A stretch of 64,000 nucleotides of DNA from Lepidurus packardi (Eukaryota; Arthropoda; Branchiopoda; Notostraca; Triopsidae): assembly GCA_023053545.1 (NCBI GenBank), contig JAKZAN010000003.1, forward strand, positions 343,501-407,500, written 5' to 3'. The notes below the pieces were generated by a model. It had not been told where the DNA came from, ran no database searches, and saw nothing but the letters and a program-made list of their open reading frames with translations. Positions 1 through 9,821 of this stretch are shown here, in pieces. Position numbers and translations under genes: made by a program. Every line of letters starts with the position of its first letter. The first letter of the stretch is position 1.

Positions 1-3
1 TGA

Positions 4-162
4 CATTGGCCCATGGGGAAAATAACCGAGACTCATCCTGGCAAAGACGGAATAGTTCGTGTAGCAACAGTCAAAACAAACTCCGGAGAAATGCTACGTC
101 CAGTACACAAATTGTGCTTACTAGATATAGCTAACACAGAAGATGTTATCGCGGAGCAATAA
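4..162 (+). pseudogene. BEL/Pao pol, C-terminal end (DUF5641-like)
   Basis: Open frame entering from the window edge and ending at TAA 160-162. The peptide starts HWPMGKITETHPGKDG and contains VRVATVKT and LRPVHKLCLL, the usual end of BEL/Pao integrase polyproteins (DUF5641 region, which binds after the integrase core). Only this tail is in the window, so intactness of the element cannot be judged. The sequence after the stop looks like a 3' LTR. Confidence 0.8.
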
Positions 163-174
163 CAGGGCCGGCTA

Positions 175-590
175 TGTTCCGGACGAAGCCGAAAGGGATT
201 TTTTCTCAAGAGCTCCCTTTCCTATTGTCTCCTATTTTCCTATGAATACCCTTACTATAAGGGTATTACTATATATTTTGAGAATAAACCCGGAACTTGT
301 AAATTAAGATTTAATATCCCATGTATGGTCCCTGTGGTGGTAAAATGCTCTGACATTGATTGTTGCCCAACAGTTAAATTTGGTAGCCTCTCAACCACGA
401 ATCCTAAAATTCATTATTAGAAAGAATGAAATCCCCTGCACCCAGCCTGTAAGGACGGTTCATGCTTGACCTTACCATAAGCCAGTTCGTTCCTTCAATG
501 TAAAATTTGATTGTTGTAACGGAAAGTGAGAGTTAGCATGAAAGAGAGTAGAACGTGACAATACATCAAATTATCAAATAAGATAAAGAC
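175..590 (+). repeat. Probable BEL/Pao 3' LTR and flank
   Basis: TGTTCCGGACGAAGCCG begins 13 bases after the BEL/Pao stop codon, behind a short purine-containing stretch, as an LTR would. An AATAAA lies near 283. I could not find a matching terminal CA with confidence or a second LTR copy, so the right border is a guess; from about 330 to 590 I see nothing else recognisable. Confidence 0.4.
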
Positions 591-602
591 TTGGCTTCTT
601 TG

Positions 603-1804
603 TGTTCCAATTTTTCGTGGCAAAGAAGAGATTCCCTGTTCCGCAGTGTCATAAGCGCGTGGATAAGTCAAGACGGCATTGTTGGGAACACTACCCATAA
701 CGCCATGTGTGTGGCCTTCACTCCGAAAGGGGTAGACGTTGACGGCCCACTTGGAGTGCGTCTGGGAAATGACTTAACTCCCGAAGAAATGGGCGGACTG
801 ACGACGGTACTCGGAGAGTATACTGCATGTTTTGCGAAGACTAGGTCAGCTTTGGGGTTCTGCGACTTGTTGCCTCACACGATCGACACCAGGAATTCTC
901 TACCGATTTCGGTCCACCCTAGACGGGTGCCCTTCCGGGAACGAGAGATCATTAGAGAGCAAGTGGGCGATATGGTGGCGATGGACGTCGTTGAACCCTC
1001 CAACAGTCCGTGGGCCTTCCCGGTCGTATTGGTCCGCAAGAAGGATGCGAGTCCGCGGTTTTGTATCGACTATAGTCGTCTTAACGACGTCACCCGAAAA
1101 GACGCGTACCTGCTCCCTAGGGTGGATGACGTATTGAATCGACTAGCTGGGTCTACATATTTCAGTACGCTGGATATGTGCAACGGGTATTGGCAAGTAG
1201 GTCTCGTCGAGGAGGACCGACCGAAAACGGCGTTCTGTACGCCTGACGGGCTTTTCCAGTATAAGCGAATGCCCCAAGGCCTATGTAACGCTCCCGCATC
1301 CTTCCAACGTCTCCTTGACTGGATCCTGGGTAGTTTAAAATGGCGATACTGTTTGGTCTACTTAGATGATATACTCGTGTTCTCTCGTACTTTCAACGAA
1401 CACCTCGAACGGTTATCGCTGGTATTGGGTTCGGCGAAGAAAGCTGGACTATTACTAAAACCAAGTAAATGCCTCTTTGCCAGTCGCACAATCCTATATT
1501 TAGGTCACGAGATATCAGGAGAAGGGATCCGGCCGGATCCTGGTAAGGTCGTGGCTGTGGAGAATCACCCTACTCCCAGGAACCCCCGGGACATTCGAAG
1601 CTTTTTAGGGTTCGCTTCGTATTACCGAAGGTTCATCGCTAATTTCGCCAGCGTTGCGTGCCCCCTCAACGACTTGCTCAAAAAGGGGCACCATTGGGTT
1701 TGGGGAAATGAGCAAGAACAATCATTTTGTTGTTTGATCACCGCTTTAACATCTACCCCGACTTTGGTCCACTACGACGAGAATGCTCGACGACGAGAAT
1801 GCTC
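603..1804 (+). pseudogene. Ty3/gypsy pol, reverse transcriptase part
   Basis: Reads as a Ty3/gypsy reverse transcriptase: FCIDYSRLND, FSTLDMCNGYWQV, FCTPDGLFQYKRMPQGL and the catalytic YLDDILVFS box (about 1360-1385), followed by YLGHEI and the start of the RT/RNase H connection. Gag, protease and any 5' LTR are absent, so the element is 5'-truncated at about 600. A 16-nt direct duplication at 1775-1804 shifts the frame and separates this part from the RNase H and integrase part. Homology begins around 685; the first 25-30 codons are probably not original. Confidence 0.9.
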
Positions 1805-3579
1805 CTCTTCTCCTTCGAACGGATGCCAGCGGTACCGGGCTGGGCGCTGTGCTGTCACAGATTATCGATGATAAGGAAGGCGTTGTGTGCTATCTTAGCA
1901 GAAGATTGATCGACGAGGAACGAAAATGGCGCAGTAATGAACTCGAGTGCATGGCAGTGGTATGGGCAGTTCAGAAGCTCCTACTCTATCTGTTAGGGAA
2001 GCACTTCGCCCTACAGACTGACAATACTGCAGTGATGTGGCTTTTCCGGAAGAAGGACGTTTCGGAAAAATTCGCTCGTTGGATTCTGGCCCTACAAGAG
2101 TATGATTTCACGATCCAGCATATCAAGGGTGCTCAGAATGTCGTAGCCGATACATTATCTCGCTTCCCTGAGATGGACTCCCCTCCTGTCTGTTGCGCGA
2201 TCTACGGAGCTCGGGGTAAGAGGGATGAATTCCCATTGCAACAGAGAACCGACGAGACCTTGTCTGTCATCATTCGTTCATTGGAAGTCAGTGAGGCCAA
2301 TTATTCCGCAAATTTCACTCTGAAGGATGGCGTCCTCTATCGTCGGACTGGGGATCGTGGTACGAAACTTCGGTTGGTTGTACCCCGTTGCTTACAGCGG
2401 ATCGTACTGTACGAATCTCACGATAGTACTAGCGGGGGTCACCTGGGAATGACGAAGACCTTAGGCAAGGTATCCAACCGCTACTGGTGGCCAAGGATGG
2501 CCAAGCACGTTCGAACGTACGTAGGTTCTTGTATCCGATGTCAAATGTTCAAACCAATGGTGGGGAAACCGGTCGGAGAACCGCAACCGATCGCAGCGTT
2601 GGCCACCCCGTTTCACACTATAGGAATTGACCATGTGGGCCCTCTTAACCCCACGGACCGTGGTAACAAACACGTGTTAGTAGCAGTAGATTACGCAACT
2701 CGCTGGATCGAGGCAGCAGCCGTTTCGGATACCTCGGCTGCCGTAGCGGCTCAGTTCTTGTTGAACAACATAGTCTATCGGCACGGTGCCCCCGTCAAGC
2801 TGATCAGCGATCGGGGAACGGCGTTCACTGCCCAGTTATTCCAGGAGGCTCTAGACAATTTAGAGGTACGGCACGCCATGGCGGCGGCGTACCATCCGGA
2901 AACAAATGGATTGTGTGAGCGGACCAACAAAAGTCTGCTATCGGTAATGGCTCTCTGCATTGATGGGCACGAAAGGGACTGGGACTTTCTCGTTCCTCAA
3001 GCGGTGTTTGCGCTCAACACCTCCCGCCAGGAAACTACTAAGTACTCACCCTTTGAACTGGTTTATGGACGGTCCCCTGTTCTGCCGGAGTATACTCAGT
3101 ATCCATGGCCAGCGGACTCCACGGTCGACTATCGGGATTTCTTTCGTCGAGTGCGGAAGATGTTAGACGTGGCTCGTCGAAGAACTCGGACGGCACGACG
3201 GAAGCAACAGGCCTACGCCGATAACCGTCGGCGCCCTGCGCCTACCTACGGTATCAATTCCTTAGTGTGGGTGCTCCGGCCCAGGGGGAGTGGCGCAACC
3301 CATCGGAAGTTCCAACCCAGATTCCAGGGCCCCTTCCAAGTGGGCAAGCAACTGACCCCTGTGACCTACAAGGTGAGGGACTTACCTGGTCGACACACTA
3401 GGAAAGTGTGGCGTATATTTCCTGTCCACGTTAGCCAATTGAAGATTTTCAAGCCGGGATTTCTCAGCGGAAGCGATTCGGAAACCGAAAGTGAGAATAC
3501 TGGTATTCATGGAGATCAAATCGAAGATGAGGTCAAGGACCCCCGCAATTCACTATCGGTGGGAGTTTCCTTCACCTGA
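1783..3579 (+). CDS. Ty3/gypsy pol, RNase H and integrase part
   Basis: 598-codon open frame. RNase H starts at LLLRTDASGTGLGAVLSQ and includes the TDN and ADTLSRFP motifs. The integrase zinc finger (H-H-C-C) lies near 2430-2550 with CIRCQMFKP. The catalytic core shows D in TIGIDHVGPL, D in LISDRGTAF and E in NGLCERTNK (about 2630-2930). The C-terminal part has a QGPFQV GPY/F-type motif and an acidic tail. Clean of stops, but it lost its upstream half through the 16-nt duplication at 1775-1804. The true domain start lies before the first ATG of this frame. Confidence 0.92.
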   Translation: MLDDENAPLLLRTDASGTGLGAVLSQIIDDKEGVVCYLSRRLIDEERKWRSNELECMAVVWAVQKLLLYLLGKHFALQTDNTAVMWLFRKKDVSEKFARWILALQEYDFTIQHIKGAQNVVADTLSRFPEMDSPPVCCAIYGARGKRDEFPLQQRTDETLSVIIRSLEVSEANYSANFTLKDGVLYRRTGDRGTKLRLVVPRCLQRIVLYESHDSTSGGHLGMTKTLGKVSNRYWWPRMAKHVRTYVGSCIRCQMFKPMVGKPVGEPQPIAALATPFHTIGIDHVGPLNPTDRGNKHVLVAVDYATRWIEAAAVSDTSAAVAAQFLLNNIVYRHGAPVKLISDRGTAFTAQLFQEALDNLEVRHAMAAAYHPETNGLCERTNKSLLSVMALCIDGHERDWDFLVPQAVFALNTSRQETTKYSPFELVYGRSPVLPEYTQYPWPADSTVDYRDFFRRVRKMLDVARRRTRTARRKQQAYADNRRRPAPTYGINSLVWVLRPRGSGATHRKFQPRFQGPFQVGKQLTPVTYKVRDLPGRHTRKVWRIFPVHVSQLKIFKPGFLSGSDSETESENTGIHGDQIEDEVKDPRNSLSVGVSFT

Positions 3580-3620
3580 CGCCGCGCCGGGGACGGCGCG
3601 TTGGAGGGTAGGTGGCCGAG

Positions 3621-3897
3621 TGTGACGTGAGGAATTCCTTCTTCTCCACCTTTCGGTCCACCCCGTTTCGGTCGTCATTGTTGTGCACTATTTCTATCGT
3701 TTCGTTGGGTTTTCGTTATGTTTTGGTTCTGGTTGTTCCTGTTTTTGATTCGAGAGAACGTGCGAGAACGAGGAATCGGAGAGTTGTCGTTGGCGATTGA
3801 GAGAGAATACATCGAGGCTATTGCTCAGGTTATACGAAGTGCATTAAAAGTGGATAATTATTTCGGTCATTCGCTACACCTGCTACTACTTAACACA
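3621..3897 (+). repeat. 3' LTR of the Ty3/gypsy element
   Basis: Starts TGTGACGTGAGG directly after a purine-rich tract (GGAGGGTAGGTGGCCGAG, 3603-3620) located 24 bp after the pol stop, and ends TTAACACA. The TGTG...CACA ends are a short inverted repeat as expected for an LTR. No 5' LTR is present in the window, so identity between LTRs cannot be compared. Confidence 0.7.
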
Positions 3898-4708
3898 TAG
3901 AACCTTCCCACCTTCCAAAACGAACGTGGTCAAAAATCAAAAATTGACTTAACTTGGCCAACTCCAAACTTGAATTGAATGGTCTGTTTTGGAAGAAGAT
4001 GGCTACTACAACGAATTTGACCACAAAGCAATTGTCATCTCCTTCATTAAGCATGCCCCCACAAACCAAAAACCACGTGGAACTACAACAAAACAAACTG
4101 GCCAGCCTTTCTCTCCCAACTGTCAAAGAGAAGTGCACAACTGGAAGAAACGTGGAAAAAACTAAGAAACTGCTATAGATCGAAAACCTGAGAAGCCAAA
4201 GAGCACTATTGGGCCACACAGTTAAAAACCCCAAACAACAGAGTATTATGGAACCTTGACCGTTTCTTACGCGCCAACTCTAACTGACGACTATAACAAC
4301 TTCGATAAGATAATGGCGATCCTTTCCCAGATGAAACATCCAAACTTAATCACGTAGCAACACATTTATTAAATGGTGTTCCTACGGAAAGAATCCATGA
4401 TACCAAGTTAGACGCATCATTTTTCGACAAATCTACATACTTACGAACTTCTCCAGACGAAAAGCCGTTCACTTTGGAAGAGATCACTAATATCCTCAAC
4501 AGCCTACACCCAAGAAAGGCAGCTGGCATCGTCGAAATTCAAGCACTAGCACTGGAGTAGAATTGGCCCACACACACTGAAGATTTTTAACGCTTCGCTC
4601 TCTTTAGGATACCACCCGAGTAAGTGGAAAATAGGAAAAATAATACCACTTCCAAAACCTGGCAAACCAAATTATAACTCTATCAAGAGCTTCCGTCCCA
4701 TAGCCCTA
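3898..4708 (+). pseudogene. Decayed LINE ORF2 fragment (LINE-2 family)
   Basis: Collinear with the ORF2 of LINE-2 at 32289-35531. The endonuclease stretch NERGQKSKIDLTW matches NERGHKSTIDLTW there, and further on LEEITNILNSLHPRKAAGI and LPKPGKPNYNSIKSFRPIAL match its reverse transcriptase. Numerous stops, frameshifts and an internal deletion. The copy is cut at its 5' side by the gypsy LTR and at its 3' side, in the middle of FRPIAL, by the CACTG terminus of CMC-1, so it predates both insertions. Confidence 0.85.
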
Positions 4709-4734
4709 CACTGTTAAAAAGGGGTGCGGAAACC

Positions 4735-5005
4735 GCAACTTAAAGTGCTTCACTTGCTGCATACAAGCTGCACTTTCTGCAATGCCTGCTTCATAAAGCG
4801 CAGATAGGAAAAAAGAGAGAGGAAAAAGCTGCACTTTTGGCAGCTCCAGGTTTCACCTTCTGCAGTGCCTGCTTCAGAATGCGGATACGGGGAAAAAGAG
4901 AGGAAAAGGCTGCACTTTTAGCAGTTCCGTTTTTCACTTTTCTGCAGTGCTTGTTTCATAATGCGCACATAAGAAAAAAGAGAGCAAAAAAGCTAAAAAG
5001 TAAGC
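4735..5005. repeat. Subterminal tandem repeats of CMC-1, about 85-90 bp x 3
   Basis: Three degenerate units containing CTGCACTTT, then TCTGCAGTGCCTGCTTCA (variants), then a purine run such as GGAAAAAGAGAGGAAAA. The units sit just inside the CACTG terminus. Subterminal repeat arrays are usual in CACTA-type elements, where they bind the transposase; that role here is inferred from position. Confidence 0.75.
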
Positions 5006-5114
5006 AAAACAAAGTAAACACGGGAAAAAATAATGGGATACAATTATTAATAATATAATAATAATGATAACAATAAAAAAACCAAGTGCCGTTGTTTTTC
5101 TTCACGTCGTCTGT

Positions 5115-7690
5115 TTATTCACTGTGTCTTATTACATAAACTCCGTCTGTGGAGTAGGTGCCTAGCTCATCCAACATTTCCGTTCTGGTAACAACGTAAG
5201 TAAGCTCAAGATTAGTTGATTGTAGAGACCATTGGAGTGGCTTATGCAAATGATAGATGCGATGATCAACAATATCATTAGGGGATACAATTTGGTAAAA
5301 CTTGTCGCGTCGGCGGGATACATTAAAGGCCTGTAAGTGCGAATCGAAGTGATTGGTCGTGAACATTTGACAAAGGAATCCAATTTGCCATTGTGTACAA
5401 AAATGCGTTTTAAAAGACCGAAAGCAAATCGAACGCACCCCTGCAATGGGCAAAGGATCACACTTGAGTTAACACTAAATTTTGCTGAAGCTATTTTTAC
5501 CCACTTTATGCTGTTAATTGTGAACAACGTCTCAGATTCAACGCATTTATGGAGAGAAAACAATTCAGCTTCCCAGATGTATGTAAATTCAGACGCTGCC
5601 ACTGTTGGTGCCTGTACGACAAGGTGTATGGCAAGTTGATGAAATTCCCTATGCTTTGTGTCAATTTTTTTAAGTAGGCGTGCTTCGCCTCATACCTCAT
5701 GCACCAGAATGCGGTAAGAGGTCCCAGGAGACGAATTAACCGTGGGTAATGAATCGAAAAATGCTGTTTTGGAGTTAAACGTCTCTCAAAACAAACTTTA
5801 AAAGAATGCAAGTAATGCTCAATCAAAGTTTCTAGCTTTAATATTTCTAGCTCAGTAATTGTCGGCTTGCAGATTAAACGGCATACTTCTAAAAGAGTTA
5901 TAAAACACTGCCACTTCTCATCGTCGACATGCACCAATGGGCCAAATATAATAGGGAGCATAATAGCCATCAACCATGTCTGAGCTGCACTTTGTCGTAA
6001 AGACTTGTTTTTCAAATGAGTTGCTGAACACTGAAATCAAAGACGGTTTGTCTACCACTTCTTGGGGTCCGTACTGATAATTTCTAATTCCATGATTAAT
6101 CTGTTCTAACGAAAAATACTTGGCTGTCTTAACTGAGTAATGTAGTAGCTCGACCATGGTGAGTGGTAAGACTCCTTCGAACACGCCATGCATGGAATCC
6201 GGGACCATGAGGTTGAAATGTGAGCATATTTAAGCTCTTTAAACGCTAACTCGGAATTCAGCCCATAAAGCTTAGAGAAATGATTCGTGAGTTGTGTGTT
6301 AAGTGCTGAACAATCCAAGTTGTGCAATTCGGGTGTCCGGATTACAAACGACGTCCCGTCAAATTTCGTCTGAATCTCGTCGTCAGTAGTCAAGCAGTAT
6401 CTACACTTTCTGAATCCTTTAGCAAAAGCAACTTTGTACCCCCCTATTTGATGGCTAGATAGGTTATCGCTCAGAAACGCAGTGACAGTCCCGAAGATTT
6501 TTATCGACTTTCCATCGATGTCCATATTTACTCCCTCCTCTAATGACTTTAGTTCGTTTAAAAAAAAAGCAAATTAAATCGTTGAAAGTGTAGATTTTGA
6601 CCAGATTGTTGTAAAAAATCAACAGCAAGTGAATGTTTTTGAAATTTGATCGATCTTTTACGTCTAAATTGCCTAAAGAAAAAAACAGGAAACAGAGTTT
6701 GTGATCTTTAGATCCCAGCGGGTTACAATGCTGGACTTCGTCCACATAGAAATGTATCTGCAAAGCTGAAGGCTTTTGTTTAAAGAACTCATTTTCTTTG
6801 AATAACCTTCCATCTCTAAAATTCTTGTACAGCTCCTTGTCTTACTTTCGCGGAAGATCTCCTGCCTTATGTCTTCTTTCTGTAGCAGCTTTTCAATCTG
6901 CTCAAGAAGCGACACAGTCATGTAGCTCTGCCGCTTAGGAGTTTGGTTTTTCCCCGTTCCACTTCGACCATACATCTCCTTTCTTGGTTTTAGATAAACT
7001 TTCTTCGGCGGAATCATGTTGAAGTGAGTTCTAAAAAAAGTTCGCCGAGAATGCTGGGTCTTCAGTCCATAGAAAAGGTCACAGCTTCCATTTTTCTGCA
7101 GATTATAAACCAAGTCACGACTCCCAGATTCATCTAGGATTTTGGCCGCTTCTTTAATTTTTTTGGAAACAATTTTGTGCACAAGGTCATTCGTTGCTTC
7201 CATCACGTACTGCACGTCAACCTGGTTCATTTTTCTTTCTTCTAGCAAGCGTAACACATAAGTTGCAGAGTCCCTAAATTAATAGTAAAGTTCTTTCTTT
7301 CTTCGTTGAAGAATTCTTGAAAAATAATTACATTTGTATGTTTTGCTCTTTTTTTGAGGTGACAATATCATCTTTAGTAGGATTGGAATCGGTGTCGCCA
7401 ATTTGGATCATCGGAACTTCGCAACGGCTGTCACCATCGCACTCTACCACACTCGAATTTCCATTTGATAAGAAAAATGCTGGATGGTAGCACATAAGGT
7501 GCTTTCTTAGTGTCTGATGACATCGAAAAGAAGAGGTACGAGAAGGGCAGTTATCGTAAAAACAGCGACTTGAAAAAGCAGGGTCGCTATCGTGAATCCG
7601 CCTATAATGACGAAGCATTTCCTGTGTTGAGCTTGTCCTATCACACCCAAGAACATCACATTGACATAGGCCTACTTAAATCATTACATA
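5115..7690 (-). pseudogene. TNP2-type transposase of CMC-1, broken
   Basis: Read from the right. Two C2H2-like fingers at about 7690-7530 (CDVLGC...HYRRIH and CFYDNC...HLMCYH) are followed by a linker (7257-6670), then FYVDEVQHCNPLGSKDHKL, DNLSSHQIGGYKVAFAKGF, RKCRYCLTTDDE, VPDSMHGVFEGVLPLTMVEL and FWCMRYEAKHAYLKKL, then a tail RRRDKFYQIVSPNDIVDHRI. The same order is found in CMC-2 (18586-21353). Several frame changes (near 6760-6670, 6530, 6200-6010, 5500-5450) and at least one intron make this a pseudogene. In CMC elements this protein carries out the cut-and-paste reaction in the nucleus. Confidence 0.85.
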
Positions 7691-8239
7691 CAGTTAAAGC
7701 CACATGTGCTGATCGGGCTAACTGATTAATGTATTTATTTCAACAAATAAATTAAGTTTGATTGACTTGACAATTTGCCTAATTCCTCCATTGCCATTTG
7801 ATTCGGTTTAGATCGTATCGTTCGTTTTGATATCTATTTCTTCTAATAAAGGAACTCCCGAACAACGATGACAGTAAGTACAAAATTAGGAAAAAATAAA
7901 GCGAAAATTAGAAGAAAGTAATACAATTTTAATAATAAAATAACATCCAAATAAAATTGGACTAAGTGGATAAGACTGACATTTGATAAGTTTTTTTCAT
8001 TTCTTGTCAAGTAGTAACATGATAGTTACATAGATGTGGCAACGTTGCACACCGGTTGTTCGGCGGGAAAACCAGGACAAATATTTCACTGTTGCTGCGA
8101 AAGGCGTTTTGAAGACCCGTGTTTGACCCGTTTTACACTTGTTTCCTTTAAATTTATTAATGTTATTAAATTTAGATTGAATATATTTGCATAGTTTTGA
8201 TAGAGTTAGAAAAACCCTGCCTGCCTAAAAGTACGGAAA
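7691..8239. promoter_or_regulatory. Shared upstream region between the two CMC-1 genes
   Basis: About 550 bp separating the divergent transposase and SAMD3-like genes. AT-rich, with several poly-A and poly-T stretches and no recognisable coding. A shared, possibly bidirectional, promoter is inferred from the head-to-head layout, which recurs in CMC-2. No TATA box could be assigned with confidence. Confidence 0.4.
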
Positions 8240-9820
8240 ATGGTAGACGACAACAAGCTAGTTTTTGTCGAGTTGGACAATGCGATTTCAGAGGAGACGG
8301 ACGAGTTCGAAGTTAAATTTTCTAGTGATAAAGATAAGAGAAAAACAGATTTTCAGCTTGTTATTGATGGATTGAAGAGAAAGCGACTGTCTTTAAAAAA
8401 CGCTCTTGAAACTTCTGACGTGCGACTGAAAACAGAAAGTGAACCTATAAGTGGGAGGTGGATTTCAGTTGGCGAGAACTCGCCCATCAAATCAGGGAGC
8501 AAACTGAAATGCGTTATCAAATGCAAACAAGGTAAGACATTAATCCACTATTTCTTGAATATTTTTTATGTTCGTTGTATCTTACAATCCATTCATTCAT
8601 ATATTCAAAGGAAATGCAACGGCAACAATTCCAGTGTGTCAAGTAAAGTAAAAAAATAGGAAAAGGCAACTTATGCTGTAGTTTTTCTATTGCATAGATG
8701 TGCAGATTGACGAAGACGTAGAAACACGCTTTTCATCAAACATCTCTTTTTGGAAAGCTTCATTCCACGACTCGAACATCTTTCGAAATAAAATTGCTGT
8801 TTTATAGACAAAACAAACTCCGAAGCTGGCTTTTCCAACTGCAGCACAACTGTCCTTCCCCAACTTATGTCATAGTACGCGTTTGCTTTCTTACGCCTAG
8901 ATTCGCGTTCTTCCGTTTCCGTGTTAAACGAAAGGCAGGTAGCTGCAAGCAAAACTACACCTGCTACTGCTACTGCCTCTAAGGCAAACACGAAGTTGCC
9001 TACTTCGTATAAAATTCCTACACGTTTTGGGATATCAATCGATAATAAGCTGAAGGAACGTAAGCCACTCTCAAAAACTAAAATCGACAACCTCCTCAGG
9101 GAAGTTAAACGCTCCATTGAGATGCACACATACACCCCGACGATAGAAGAACGGAAAAGAGTAGTAAGAAATCTTCTTGACAAATTCCCGTTCTTGATTG
9201 AAGGAAAAGGCAGTTACGAAACAGCTTCCGTAAGAAACTTCTATTTTAAATTTTTTCTTGTAGAAAATTTAATTCAAAGTATAATCCTTTTTAGAATTGG
9301 TACATGTTTAATATTAGCAGGAAATTGTACCGGAAAAAACCTTTCCAAAAAAACGTAAAACCAGAAAAAACTAACACACGCCTATCCCCGGGTAACAAAC
9401 ATGCCTGCGAAGCAAAAAGTAACAGTTAATAATTATTTCCATGTTAAAATTTCGTTAATTCTAATTTTTCGCCTCAAATTTACGTATTTACAGTGTTTGA
9501 TGTAACGTCATATGAAGCAAACGTTGGCGTCATTCAGACGCAATACTCAACCCTTGACTCGCAGACCCTGAAGGCACTTCTGAAACTAACTGACGAAGGC
9601 CGTCGAAATGAAATTAATTCTGGCAAGCTGGGAACCCAGCTTCAGGTGGTCAAGAAGTTTCCTTTTTTATTGGAGTTTCCCTACGGAAGTTACTAAAGTA
9701 AGTGATTTCCGTAGTTTCTAATTTCGTTTTGTTGTTAACAGATATTGATGGAATTTGATGCTATATACGGGAAAAAATCTTCTTCGAGAGTGCGGCAAGA
9801 GTGGAATAAGTTAATGCCGG
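8240..9820 (+). pseudogene. SAMD3-like accessory protein of CMC-1, broken and truncated
   Basis: Exon 1 (8240-8531, ATG, donor GTAAGA) gives VDDNKLVFVELDNAISEETD...SGRWISVGENSPI. Later exons give PTSYKIPTRFGISIDNKL (to 9229), WYMFNISRKLYRKK (about 9296-9420), FDVTSYEANVGVIQ...LKALLKLTDEGRR (from 9494) and LMEFDAIYGKKSSSR (9747-9820). Each part aligns by eye with the minus-strand gene of CMC-2 and with SAMD3-like proteins that accompany TNP2-type transposases in animals. Frame changes at 8780-8920 and an in-frame TAA before the donor near 9692 break it. After LMP it is replaced by BEL/Pao pol. Confidence 0.7.
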
Positions 9821-9821
9821 T

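Larger units (their letters stand above)
4709..9820 (-). mobile_element. CMC-1: TNP2-type (CMC/EnSpm-like) transposon, 3' truncated
   Basis: Left end CACTGTTAAAAAGGGG follows a TA dinucleotide inside the decayed LINE. The first 12 bases are identical to the end of CMC-2 at 15702. Behind the end come subterminal tandem repeats, a minus-strand TNP2-type transposase and a plus-strand SAMD3-like gene in head-to-head arrangement. The right end is missing: at about 9820 the SAMD3-like exon runs straight into a BEL/Pao fragment. Assignment to the CMC group rests on CACTG ends, the TA target and transposase type; subgroup uncertain. Confidence 0.75.

Noticed and set aside
3612-3900. Short plus-strand open frames in the gypsy LTR
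   Set aside because: They lie within the LTR, have no recognisable motif and low-complexity content.
8671-9183. 170-codon minus-strand frame opposite the CMC-1 accessory gene
   Set aside because: Opposite frame shows no motif, while the plus strand matches the CMC-2 accessory protein.
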